From assembly GCF_002563695.1 (NCBI RefSeq), contig NZ_PDJI01000004.1:434001-498000 (forward strand): DNA of 64,000 nucleotides, read 5' to 3'. Below the pieces are notes generated by a model. The model was given only the letters and a program-made list of their open reading frames with translations, ran no database searches and was not told where the DNA came from. The translations under genes and the position numbers were made by a program. Positions 16,679 to 25,512 of this stretch are shown one piece after another (position 1 is the first letter of the stretch; the number at the start of each line of letters is the position of its first letter). The DNA comes from Georgenia soli (GTDB lineage Bacteria > Actinomycetota > Actinomycetes > Actinomycetales > Actinomycetaceae).

Positions 16679-18103
16679 ATGTGGTCACCGGGGACCGCGG
16701 GACGCCGCCGCGCGGACGTCTTCCGGGCGCTGCCCAGCGGTGCCCTCACGGCCGGCGGCTGGGGCGTCGGGCTGGTCGTCACCTCCTTCATCCTCGGCAC
16801 GCCGTACCTGGTGTTCGGTTACCACAGTCCCTCCCTGCACCTGGTGCTGGACACGGTCGACGCCTGCGTCGCCCTGCTGGTGGCGTACCTGCTGCACGGG
16901 CGCTTCGTCCGCACGGGCAGGCTGCAGGACGTCCTGCTCGCCCAGGGCCTGTTCCTCCTCGCGCTCGCCGGGTTGGGGCTGACGCTCCTGCTCGACGTCC
17001 TGCCCGCCGCACGCCCCGAGACTCTCGGCGTCTGGCTGGCGCTGACCCTGCGGCTGCTGGGGGCACTGTTCGTCCTGGCTTCGGCCCTCGCCGGTGACCG
17101 CAGGGCCCACCCCGGCTTCGCCGTCTGGGGCCGCGTGGTGCCGTGGCTGGTGCTGATCGCTGTCTTCGGGCTGCTCGCTGTGAACCACGAGCTGCTGCCC
17201 CCGGCCCTGGACGCCAGCCCTCCGCCGTCGGCGCAGCGGCCGGTCATCACCGGGCACTCGCTGCTGCTCGTGTCGCACGGCCTCACTGCCCTGTGCTTCG
17301 GCATCGCGTCAGTCGCGTTCGCGGTTCACGCCGCGCGGCGGCATGACGAGCTGCTCCGATGGGTCGGCCCGGCTCTCGCCCTCGGCGCCTGCGCCCGCCT
17401 CAACTACCTGCTCTTCCCCTCTCTCTACAGCGACTGGCTCTACACCGGTGACCTGCTTCGGACGGGGTGCTACCTGCTGCTCCTGGTCGGCGCCGGCCGG
17501 GAGATCGGGGAGTACTGGTCGTCCCAGGCGCAGGCGGCGGTGCTGGAGGACCGACGGCGGCTCGCGCGTGAGCTGCACGACGGCGTCGTCCAGGAGCTCG
17601 GCTACATCCGGGCCGAGGCCCGCGTCAGCGCCCCCGGGAGTGCCGAGCGGATCGTCGCCTCGGCGGATCGGGCGCTCGATGAGGCGCGCGGGGCGATCGA
17701 CGCGCTCGGGCGAAGCGTCGACGAGCCGCTGGGCGCGATGCTCCAGCGGGCCGCGCGACAGGTGTCGGAACGGCACGGCGGCCGCCTCGACACCGAGCTG
17801 GACCTGTCCGTCACCGCCGACGCCGAGCAGCGCCATGCCCTCGTCCGGATCACCCGCGAGGCGGTGTCCAACGCGTTGCGGCACGGCCGAGCCCAGCAGG
17901 TCGTGCTGACGGTCGAGAACGGCGAACGGGGCCGGCGGCTGACGGTCCGCGACGACGGGCTCGGGTTCGACGTCGAGGCGGCCCGCCGGCAGGCCCGCGG
18001 CTACGGGCTGACCAGCATGCGCGACCGGGCGTCGGCCCTGCCCGGCACCTTGACGATCGAGTCCCGGCACGGGGAAGGCACGGAGGTTTCGGTGACATGG
18101 TGA
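16679..18103 (+). CDS. NarL-type sensor histidine kinase
   Basis: This 474-residue membrane kinase has six or more hydrophobic segments in residues 22-270, with no large extracellular domain. Next come the HisKA_3 dimerisation helix with the phospho-acceptor RRLARELHDGVVQELGY (His300) and a HATPase domain with NALRHGRA and DDGLGFDVE. The frame is open from 16520, but the ATG at 16679 is preferred: TACACT lies 7 nt before it, in leaderless spacing, and the upstream part has no family-like sequence. Its stop overlaps the start of the response regulator by 7 bp. The signal is unknown; membrane-embedded sensing is suggested by the architecture. Confidence 0.88.
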   Translation: MWSPGTAGRRRADVFRALPSGALTAGGWGVGLVVTSFILGTPYLVFGYHSPSLHLVLDTVDACVALLVAYLLHGRFVRTGRLQDVLLAQGLFLLALAGLGLTLLLDVLPAARPETLGVWLALTLRLLGALFVLASALAGDRRAHPGFAVWGRVVPWLVLIAVFGLLAVNHELLPPALDASPPPSAQRPVITGHSLLLVSHGLTALCFGIASVAFAVHAARRHDELLRWVGPALALGACARLNYLLFPSLYSDWLYTGDLLRTGCYLLLLVGAGREIGEYWSSQAQAAVLEDRRRLARELHDGVVQELGYIRAEARVSAPGSAERIVASADRALDEARGAIDALGRSVDEPLGAMLQRAARQVSERHGGRLDTELDLSVTADAEQRHALVRITREAVSNALRHGRAQQVVLTVENGERGRRLTVRDDGLGFDVEAARRQARGYGLTSMRDRASALPGTLTIESRHGEGTEVSVTW

Positions 18104-18744
18104 GTGCCGGTCCGATTCGCGTGGTGCTCGCGGACGACCATGCTCCGACGCGGGCGTCGGTGCGGCAGGCCCTCGAGGGCGGCGGCTGCACCGTCGTCGG
18201 CGAGGCGGCGTCGGCGGACGGTGCCATCGCGCTGGTGAGGGAGCACCGGCCGGACGCTGCCCTTCTCGACATCCAGATGCCGGGCAGCGGTATCCGGGCC
18301 GCGCAGGCGATCGGTCAGTCCGCACCGGAGACCGCCGTCGTGATGCTCACGCACTCCAGCGCGGACGGCGACCTCTTCGACTCTCTCCGGGCCGGTGCGG
18401 CCGGCTATCTGCTGAAGGACGCGGACCCGCACACGCTCGCCGACGCCCTCCGCGGAGTCCTTGCGGGAGAGGCCGCCATGCCGCCGCGGCTCGTCGCGCG
18501 CATCCTCGACGAGTTCCGCGCGCCGGCCAAGCGCCGGTTCTGGCGCGACTCCCCCGCGGCGGGCCGGCTCAGCCCCCGTGAGTGGGAGGTCATGCAGCTG
18601 CTCGGCGACGGGCTGTCGACGGACGAGGTTGCCGCCAGGCTGTTCCTCTCCCCGACCACGGTCCGGGTCCACGTGTCCACCGTGCTGCGGAAGCTGCGGG
18701 TCAGCGACCGGGACAGCGCGCTCAGGGTCCTCCGCGGCGAGTGA
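18097..18744 (+). CDS. NarL/FixJ-type response regulator
   Basis: This 215-residue partner of the kinase just upstream is translationally coupled to it by a 7-bp overlap. It has a receiver domain with DD (13-14), phospho-acceptor Asp58 (LLDIQMPG), Thr near 85 (MLTHSS) and Lys of LLKDA. The C-terminal LuxR-type helix-turn-helix reads LSPREWEVMQLLGDGLSTDEVAARLFLSPTTVRVHVSTVLRKL. Target genes are not evident; the secreted PxKF-protein gene downstream is convergent and separated by a strong terminator. Confidence 0.92.
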   Translation: MVSAGPIRVVLADDHAPTRASVRQALEGGGCTVVGEAASADGAIALVREHRPDAALLDIQMPGSGIRAAQAIGQSAPETAVVMLTHSSADGDLFDSLRAGAAGYLLKDADPHTLADALRGVLAGEAAMPPRLVARILDEFRAPAKRRFWRDSPAAGRLSPREWEVMQLLGDGLSTDEVAARLFLSPTTVRVHVSTVLRKLRVSDRDSALRVLRGE

Positions 18745-18788
18745 CGGGGCGGACGTCTCCGCCGGGCGGCGTACGACGGCACGAACGG

Positions 18789-18822
18789 GAAGGTCCCCGC
18801 CGGATCACCGGCGGGGACCTTC
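18789..18822. terminator. Strong hairpin between convergent genes
   Basis: A perfect 15-bp inverted repeat (GAAGGTCCCCGCCGG and its complement) with an ATCA loop lies between the response regulator stop and the PxKF gene stop. It should act in both directions. Confidence 0.8.
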
Positions 18823-18847
18823 TCGCGAGCCGTGGTGCGGCCGTTCG

Positions 18848-20605
18848 CTACTTCAGATGGAAGTTGGCGCTGATCGCGGAGCCGTCCTGCGTGGTCATGG
18901 TGACCGCGTAGCACGTGCCCGGCTTCTTCGGGGTCTGCCAGTTCTGCACGAACTGGCCGGCCGTGGCGTCGTAGCGCAGGCTCGTGCCGCCGGTGGTCAC
19001 GAACTCGACCTCATCGGCCGGCGCGTTGCCGCCGGGGCAGGTGACCGCCTTCACGGTGAAGCTCTTGACGACCGTCGTGGAGGTGAGCTCCGTACCGGCG
19101 AACGCCTCGAACTTCAGCGGCACGGTGCTGCCGCCCTTGACGGTGTTCCACACGCCGCCCATGTTGACGGGCGAGGTGAAGCCCTTCAGGGTCCAGGGCA
19201 GCACCTCGTAGGTGAGTGTCGCGGTCGAGGTGTTGCCGGCGTTGTCCGTGGCCGTCGCGGTGTAGCTGTGCGCGCCGACGGCCGTACCGCCGCCCGTGAC
19301 GACGCAGGAGGCCAGGCCGGACACCTCGTCGGTGGAGGTGCAGGTGGGGGCGGCCGGGTCGCTGCCGTAGAAGTAGTCTCCGGTCGGGCCGCCCACGAAG
19401 GTCGGCGTCGCCGGCGCGGTCTGGTCGACCTTGTAGGCCTGCGTCACGGCCCCGGCAGGGGTCTTGTTGCCGGCGACGTCGGAGAAGGCCGGGCTGGTGA
19501 GCTGGACCTCGCCCTCGCCGCTCGTCGTGGCCGTCTGGCTGGCGGTGGCGGGGCCGGACGTCGCGTCGGTGGCAATGAACGTGCCCGTCACGTCGGAGGT
19601 GTACCAGCCGTTCGTACCCTTGGTGCCGGAGACCTCGCCGAGGGTCACTGTCGGGGCGGTGCCGTCGCGCTTGATGGTGACGGTCTGGGACGTCGCGACA
19701 CCGCCGGCGCTCGTGGCCTCGCAGGAGTAGACGGTGGCGTCCTGGTCCGCGTTGATGTTCTGGGCCTCGCACCCGGTCTTCTTCAGCGAGCTGGGCGACT
19801 CGGGCTCGTCGACCTTCCAGGTGAGCGAGACGTCACCGGTGTACCAGCCGTCGTTGCCGTCGGGGGCTGCGGGCGAGAGCACGGGGGTGATCGACGGCGC
19901 GGTCGGGTCGGTGATGCCGTAGGTCACGGAGGCCTCGGCCGTGAGGCCGCCCTTGTCGGTGTAGGAACAGGAGGCGGTCTGCTCGCCGATGCCGTCGGTC
20001 GCGTACGGCCCGCTGACGGCGCTCAGAGTGGCGGCGAAGGTCTGCGAACCGTCCTCGGCGTCGGTGACGTTGCACATGGCAACCGGGACGGCACCCTTGG
20101 CGTAGTTGGCGCCGCCCGTGACGCCCTCGACCGCGATCTGCGGCGCGGTGTTGACGGGGGTGGGAGCGACGACGTTGACGGTGAACGTCGCGGGCGCCAG
20201 GTTGAACGTTCCCTCGCTGGTGTTGGACGTCTGCCGGACCGAGATGGTCGTAGTACCCGCGGCGACCGGCGTCACGGTCAGGGTCTTGACGTCACCGCAG
20301 CTCGTGAAGGTGAGTGAGCCGGGTGACACCGTGGCCACCGCAACATCCGAAGATGACACGGCGAGGCCGAGGCTGGTGCCACCCGTGAGGTTGCACCCGT
20401 TCTTCCCGTCGCCGTTCCTTGGGGTCACGTACAGGTCGGTGGTCCCGACGGCCCTACCGACGTTCAACGTCATGATCTCTGCCGTCGCATCGATGGTGGT
20501 GTCGAGGTCGTTGCTGATGTCGTCGGCGAGGGCGCTACCGGCCATCCAGCCGAGGAGAAGTGGAATCGCCGCGGCTGTGGCGGCAAGGCGTCGTGTTCTG
20601 CGCAT
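18848..20605 (-). CDS. Secreted Ig-like/PxKF domain protein
   Basis: This 585-residue exported protein has a signal peptide (MRRTRRLAATAAAIPLLLGWMAGSALA, cut before DDIS). Low-charge beta repeats follow, including two NGWYTSDV/NDGWYTGDV-type units and ATDNAGNTS segments of bacterial Ig/HYR-like domains. The C-terminal PxKF domain (GGSTVPLKFEAFAG ... ISANFHLK) is a terminal beta module of actinobacterial surface proteins. Scattered cysteines could form disulfides. No LPXTG or membrane anchor, so it is probably released or held non-covalently. A role in adhesion or envelope binding is a guess. Confidence 0.85.
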   Translation of the reverse strand: MRRTRRLAATAAAIPLLLGWMAGSALADDISNDLDTTIDATAEIMTLNVGRAVGTTDLYVTPRNGDGKNGCNLTGGTSLGLAVSSSDVAVATVSPGSLTFTSCGDVKTLTVTPVAAGTTTISVRQTSNTSEGTFNLAPATFTVNVVAPTPVNTAPQIAVEGVTGGANYAKGAVPVAMCNVTDAEDGSQTFAATLSAVSGPYATDGIGEQTASCSYTDKGGLTAEASVTYGITDPTAPSITPVLSPAAPDGNDGWYTGDVSLTWKVDEPESPSSLKKTGCEAQNINADQDATVYSCEATSAGGVATSQTVTIKRDGTAPTVTLGEVSGTKGTNGWYTSDVTGTFIATDATSGPATASQTATTSGEGEVQLTSPAFSDVAGNKTPAGAVTQAYKVDQTAPATPTFVGGPTGDYFYGSDPAAPTCTSTDEVSGLASCVVTGGGTAVGAHSYTATATDNAGNTSTATLTYEVLPWTLKGFTSPVNMGGVWNTVKGGSTVPLKFEAFAGTELTSTTVVKSFTVKAVTCPGGNAPADEVEFVTTGGTSLRYDATAGQFVQNWQTPKKPGTCYAVTMTTQDGSAISANFHLK

Positions 20606-20829
20606 GGGGGGAGTCCTTCATCATCGAGAGAGCCCGGGGGGAGGGCGCATCCTGACGCTAGATCGTCACCAATTTCGGCACAGCCTTTCCCGCGTTCAAC
20701 GTCCTAAACGGCAACATCACTCCAGGTCAGCGCGGCGTTGACCGCCAGCAAGGCGCTGCCGCGCCGCTCCAGAAAGCCCCGCTTCGTCACCTAGCTTCCG
20801 CTTCCCCGAGAGCCCCTCACGGGAGCAGG

Positions 20830-21603
20830 TCAGATGTCCAGACCCGACTCAAACACCTCGCGCAGGAGGCCTTCTGCGGTCGCGTGATCGCGGAGAGCTG
20901 ACGCAGAGCACACCACGACACCGGGTTCGACCAGCCGCCACCAGGCACCGTCGACATCAACCACGAACACGATGCCGCTGACCTGGTCGGGTGGTACGCC
21001 GTGGCGCGAGATCGTCTCCTCGGCCGTTGCGCGCACGAGGTCGTACGGCGCTCCACCCTCGACCTCCTTACGGTCGCTCGAGGCGGACCACCGCTTGGCC
21101 TCCTCGTGCAGCGCGACAACTGTCTGGCGTAACGCGGGACCGTCGGCCAGTGCCACGAAGTTCGGCGGCTCGCCGACCGTTCGTGCCCGATCCTCTGCCC
21201 GTTCGCGAACCCAGCCCTCGAAGTTGGGTCCTGGCGTCCGGCGTCACCACCGCGCCTCGAACGCCAGGGCGGTCCGCCACCACGCCGCCCAGTGCTCGCC
21301 GACGGCGACAGGGTCAGCGTCGTCGAGCAGGTCGCTCCGGTCCGGTGGAGGGTTCGTCAACGGCGGCGGTGCCAACGGGTCGGTGGACGTGTCCAGCCGG
21401 AGGGCGTCCCGCACGTAGAGCGCCAGGTCCAGCGACGCCTCACGTTCTCCTCCATCGGCGCTTCCTGGGGCCGGGCCGACCCGGACGTCCGGCGAGAAAT
21501 CGACCAGCACGAAGATGTTTACCACGACGGCGGCATCCAAATACGGGACGTCACGCGTGAATGTCGAGTGAACTGGTCGCCATACCGACCGCTGGATCTG
21601 CAA
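20830..21603 (-). pseudogene. Gene interrupted by in-frame TGA
   Basis: One continuous minus-strand frame of about 257 codons is broken by a single TGA at 21246-21244. Before it the translation ends GEHWAAWWRTALAFEARW, and the very next codons in the same frame read RRTPGPNFEGWVRERAEDRA, running on without any ATG or good GTG until 21156. Both halves have coding-like codon use. The simplest reading is a nonsense mutation (for example CGA to TGA) in a hypothetical protein gene; programmed readthrough or two separate genes are less likely. I do not recognise the protein. The real N-terminus may be the GTG at 21525 (MVNIFVLVDFSPDV). Confidence 0.65.
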
Positions 21604-21639
21604 TCAGGCCAATCCAACAACCCGCAGGGGGAAGGCGCG

Positions 21640-22170
21640 ATGCGCGGAAGAATCCAGGACATTTCGAGGAAGCATGCGCGGCGGAGGCGTCCTCACGTTG
21701 CCCTCAGCGTCGTCTTTGTCGGCGTAGCGACCACATTGTTGGCCGCGTGCAGTCCCTCGCCCGCGGAACCAGCCGCCGGTGAGCTCAGCGCCGTGGTGGT
21801 CTCGCGCGGCGACCACCCCATGCCGTTCGACGGCGGCACAGTCGACTCGTGGTCCCGCGTGATCGTCCTCACCCATGACGAGCTGCTCGCCGCGTTCGAG
21901 ACCACCTGGCCAGGGCGCGACGCACCGGACGATCACGACATCGCATACGTGGGGATGAACGTGAACGTCGACGACCTCCCGCCCGGCGGCGTCGCCGAGG
22001 TCAGCGAAGGCCGCTTCCAGGTGCCGTGGCCGGAGCCGGGCCGCTACCTGTGCCTCGGCGACGAGTACCAGGGAGTCGTGAGGACCGCCGGCTGCGTCCT
22101 GGTGGAAGCGGAGGCCCCGGCGAAGGTGACGCTCGAAAGCTCGATCGGCGGCTTCCGTCTCAAGCCCTGA
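21640..22170 (+). CDS. Putative lipoprotein
   Basis: The ATG at 21640, with GGGGGAAGG about 5 nt upstream, opens a 176-residue protein with a basic N-region, a hydrophobic stretch and a lipobox LLAAC at about residues 33-37, so the mature protein is probably anchored by Cys37. The rest is a small beta-rich domain ending in VTLESSIGGFRLKP, with Cys residues in RYLCLG and AGCVLVE that may form a disulfide. No family recognised. It is divergent from the TGA-interrupted gene. Confidence 0.75.
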   Translation: MRGRIQDISRKHARRRRPHVALSVVFVGVATTLLAACSPSPAEPAAGELSAVVVSRGDHPMPFDGGTVDSWSRVIVLTHDELLAAFETTWPGRDAPDDHDIAYVGMNVNVDDLPPGGVAEVSEGRFQVPWPEPGRYLCLGDEYQGVVRTAGCVLVEAEAPAKVTLESSIGGFRLKP

Positions 22171-22225
22171 CTCGCCGCACCAGCCGGCCGGTACGTGCAC
22201 CGTCCCGGCCGGCCGACGTCCGTCG

Positions 22226-24355
22226 TCAGTCCGTCAGGCCACGCCTCTTCAGCAGCGGGTCGATCCGTGCGTCGCGGCCGCGCAGGTCCCGGAAGGACTG
22301 CAGCGCGTCCTGCGAGTAGCCGCGCGAGAGCAGCGCGTCGCGGAAGCGCTGCCCGGCGGTCCGGTTGAGCCCGCCGTCGCCGTCCACCGCTCCCTCGGTC
22401 TCGAACCACTCGACGGTGTCTGCGTCGAGCACCTCGGACCAGATGTAGGAGTAGTACCCCGCGTCGTAACCGCCGCCGAAGGTGTGGTTGAAGTACGTCG
22501 AGCGGTAGCGCGGCGGCACAAGCTCGAGCCCGACGCCGGCGCGCTGGAGCGCCTCGAGCTCGAACGCCGCCACGTCCTCGGCCTCGGTGGGCACCTGCTC
22601 GGGCGTGACCTGGTGCCAGGCCTGGTCGAGCAGGGCGGCGCCGAGGTACTCGGTGGTGGCGAAGCCCTCGCCGTACTCGGCGACCGCGAGCACCTTCTCG
22701 AGCAGCTCGGCGGGCAGGGGCTCGCCCGTCTCGTGGTGGCGTGCGAACCGGCCGACGACGTCGGGGTTCGACATCCACATCTCGTTCACCTGCGAGGGGA
22801 ACTCGACGAAGTCGCGCGGCACGTTGGTGCCCGAGAGCGTCGGGTACCTCACGTCCGAGAACAGCCCGTGCAGAGCGTGCCCGAACTCGTGGAAGCAGGT
22901 GCGCACCTCGTCCCAGGTGAGCAGGGTCGGCTCGCCGGGCGGCGGCGGGGTGACGTTGAGGTTGTTGACCACCACAGGCTTGCGGCCGAGCAGGTGGGAC
23001 TGGTCGACGAGGTTGTGCATCCACGCCCCGCCGCGCTTGCCGGCGCGGGCGTAGAAGTCGCCGAGGAACAGCCCGAGCCCGGTGCCGTCCTCCTCCTTGA
23101 CCTCCCACACGCGCACACCGTCGGCGTAGCCGGCGAGGTCGGTGCGCTCGTGGAAGGTGATGCCGAAGAGGCGGTTGGCGGCGTAGAAGACGCCGTCGTT
23201 GAGCACCCGGTCGAGCTCGAGGTACGGCGCGAGGACGGCGTCGTCGATGCTGTAGCGCTCCTTCCGGAGGCGCTCGGCGTAGTAGGACCAGTCCGCGGCC
23301 CGCAGGGTGGCGCCGCCGGGAACGTCGGGGTCGGCGTCGAGCATCTCCTGCAGCTCGGCGGCCTCCTTGCCGGCGTTGCGGGCGGCCGGGGCGGCGAGGC
23401 GGGCGAGCATCTCGTTGATCGCCGGGGTGGTGGCGGCGGTGCCGTCCTCCGCGACGTAGGCGGCGTGGTGCTCGTACCCGAGCAGCTGGGCGCGCTCGGC
23501 GCGCAGCCGCGCAACCTCGAGGAGGATGGCCCGGGCGTCCGACTCGGCGTCGAGGCCGGTCCCCCGCTGCTCGGAGGCCTCCAGGAGCTGTGTGCGCAGC
23601 TCGCGGTCGTGCAGGCGGGCGAGGAGTGGCTGCTGCGTGGGCAGCACGAGGGTGATGAGGTGGTTGACGGCGACGCTGCGGTCGCGGGCGTTGCGGGCCA
23701 GCCCGGCGAGGGTGCCCTCGTCGAGCCCGCCGAGCCGGGCCGGGTCCTCGACCTCGACGGCGCCGGACTCCATGCCCTTGACCACGCGCTGGGAGAACTC
23801 GGTCTCCAGGGTGACCAGGCGGGCGTTGAGCTCGCGGAGGTGCTCCATCTCGGCGTCGGAGAGGCGGATGCCGGCGCGGACGAAGTCCTTGCGGTAGTTC
23901 TCCAGCAGCCAGGTGGTCTCCTCGTCCAGGTCGAGCAGCGGGGTGGCGCTGGCGAGGGACTCGAGCCGGGCGTAGATGCGGCGGTCGAGCCAGAAGGCGT
24001 CACGGTGCGCGGCGAGCTGCGGGGCGATCTCCGACTCGATGGCGTGGATCTCGTCCCCGCCCACCGAGGAGGCCAGCGTGTAGAACACGGCCAGCACGCG
24101 CCGCAGCAGCTCGCCGGAGCGCTCGAGCGCGTCCAGGGTGTTGACGACGTCGGGCACGGTCGGGTCCGTGGCGACGGCCTCCCACTCGGCCCGCTGCGCG
24201 GCGATCCCGGCCGCGACCGCGGGCCGGAAGTGCTCGAGGCGCACGGCCGCGAAGTCGGGGAGCCCGTAAGGCAACGACGACGGCGCAGCGAACGGGTTGG
24301 CAGGGTCGAGCTGAGTTGCGGCCGTGGTGGCCGTGACGTCGGACATGCGGGTCAT
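22226..24355 (-). CDS. M3 family metallopeptidase (Dcp/oligopeptidase A type)
   Basis: This protein of about 709 residues is a zinc oligopeptidase with the fold of peptidyl-dipeptidase Dcp and oligopeptidase A. The zinc motif is in TCFHEFGHALHGLFSDV, and the third ligand and active-site C-terminal region GYYSYIWSEVLDADTVEWF follows, with the GGGYDAGYYSY block typical of Dcp. It is cytoplasmic, since no signal peptide is visible, and should trim peptides of up to about 20 residues. Two ATGs (24355 and 24346) are possible; 24355 has AGGCGG before it. It stands alone, without an operon partner. Confidence 0.93.
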   Translation of the reverse strand: MTRMSDVTATTAATQLDPANPFAAPSSLPYGLPDFAAVRLEHFRPAVAAGIAAQRAEWEAVATDPTVPDVVNTLDALERSGELLRRVLAVFYTLASSVGGDEIHAIESEIAPQLAAHRDAFWLDRRIYARLESLASATPLLDLDEETTWLLENYRKDFVRAGIRLSDAEMEHLRELNARLVTLETEFSQRVVKGMESGAVEVEDPARLGGLDEGTLAGLARNARDRSVAVNHLITLVLPTQQPLLARLHDRELRTQLLEASEQRGTGLDAESDARAILLEVARLRAERAQLLGYEHHAAYVAEDGTAATTPAINEMLARLAAPAARNAGKEAAELQEMLDADPDVPGGATLRAADWSYYAERLRKERYSIDDAVLAPYLELDRVLNDGVFYAANRLFGITFHERTDLAGYADGVRVWEVKEEDGTGLGLFLGDFYARAGKRGGAWMHNLVDQSHLLGRKPVVVNNLNVTPPPPGEPTLLTWDEVRTCFHEFGHALHGLFSDVRYPTLSGTNVPRDFVEFPSQVNEMWMSNPDVVGRFARHHETGEPLPAELLEKVLAVAEYGEGFATTEYLGAALLDQAWHQVTPEQVPTEAEDVAAFELEALQRAGVGLELVPPRYRSTYFNHTFGGGYDAGYYSYIWSEVLDADTVEWFETEGAVDGDGGLNRTAGQRFRDALLSRGYSQDALQSFRDLRGRDARIDPLLKRRGLTD

Positions 24356-24484
24356 TGTGCCGCCTGTCACCGTCGTCCACCCAACGATGTCTACTTCAGG
24401 TCACGCCGCTCTCAGCGATAACGGCACCGAGGCTCCGTCGACTCAAGAACGACGAGCGATCCGTTGTCGCACGGGCGTCGAGAC

Positions 24485-25423
24485 TTACGGGGCCACGCCA
24501 GCGGGCGTTCTTCTGGGAATGTCGTCCTCCGTGAACCGCTGGGCGTCCCAGACGTATCCCGGGCCCGGCCTGGGTGCATAGCCCGCTCCAGGAACACGAC
24601 TTCGGAGCCACGCCCCAAATGTCCCCATGCCGCCCCAATTCGCAGGCCGGAGACCGGGATCCGCGTCCTGGGCCGCCTGGGCTACTACCGAGCTGTACAC
24701 CGGTCCGGGGGCCGTTCGAAGGACCGTAAGTACCCTTTCAACGGCAGCCGTGTCCACCCGCGAATCCGCGCTTGCGAGGATCGGATTGCCTCCAGGTCCA
24801 CCGAATACTCGCCCTTCGTCAGGAACTGTCCGTTCGTGACTGGGCACCTGCTTCGGCAGCGTTCCGTCCGACCCGCGCACCTGAGGGACGGACGCCTCCA
24901 CCAGCCGATCGGCCGCCATGACCTCGTCCGCCACGGCCCTGTAAGCGCTGGCGGACGGGCCGGCCGTGATAGCGACAACCCTGCGATCGAATGCGCGGCA
25001 GCGGTCGACGAGCGGCGTGAAGTCGGCGTCGCCGGACGCGATGATGAACTCGTCGTACCGCGTGTTAGCGGACAGCGCGTCGACCACGTCTAGCACCAGG
25101 TTGATATCTGCACTGCTTTTACCCTGCTGGGTCAGGGACGGACAGTCGATGACCCTGAACCCAGCTCGGGTGAAGAACTTACGAAAGCGACCGTGAACTC
25201 GCGGGTTCAGATAACAACGACGGATCAGGAAGCGCCGCCCAACGCCCTCTTGTTGGCCTACATCCCCGAGGGTGGCGACCCAACGTGCCGGCTCGGTGGC
25301 GAAGAGCTCAGCGGCCGCAGGATTAAGCTGGCGCAGACCCGAGTAGAGATTGTCGAAGTCGATGAAAAGAACTGCGCGCAGCGTGCGAGGTTCGTCGACG
25401 GCGATGTTGGTCTCCTGGGGCAC
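24485..25423 (-). CDS. NYN domain protein with C-terminal LOTUS/OST-HTH
   Basis: This 312-residue protein starts at GTG 25423 behind GGAAGA at about 10 nt. Residues 10-165 form a NYN (PIN-like, LabA/DUF88) nuclease domain: AVLFIDFDNLYSGL (Asp22, Asp24), KSSADINLVLDVVDAL, and FIIASGDADFTPLVDRC. These give the acidic metal site. Residues about 225-300 resemble the OST-HTH/LOTUS fold (RVDTAAVERVLTVLRTA ... GTFGAWLRSRVPG ... GYVWD). Such proteins are predicted RNases acting on RNA or tRNA. Its G+C is a little lower than the neighbours. It lies downstream of and on the same strand as the GNAT-MazG gene. Confidence 0.85.
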   Translation of the reverse strand: MPQETNIAVDEPRTLRAVLFIDFDNLYSGLRQLNPAAAELFATEPARWVATLGDVGQQEGVGRRFLIRRCYLNPRVHGRFRKFFTRAGFRVIDCPSLTQQGKSSADINLVLDVVDALSANTRYDEFIIASGDADFTPLVDRCRAFDRRVVAITAGPSASAYRAVADEVMAADRLVEASVPQVRGSDGTLPKQVPSHERTVPDEGRVFGGPGGNPILASADSRVDTAAVERVLTVLRTAPGPVYSSVVAQAAQDADPGLRPANWGGMGTFGAWLRSRVPGAGYAPRPGPGYVWDAQRFTEDDIPRRTPAGVAP

Positions 25424-25512
25424 ACGAAGAACATATCTTCCGACACAAGAGAGAAATACGACTTTCGGCGACGCGCTGCTCAGGCACCAGCGTCCACGGC
25501 GCAAGACGCCCG

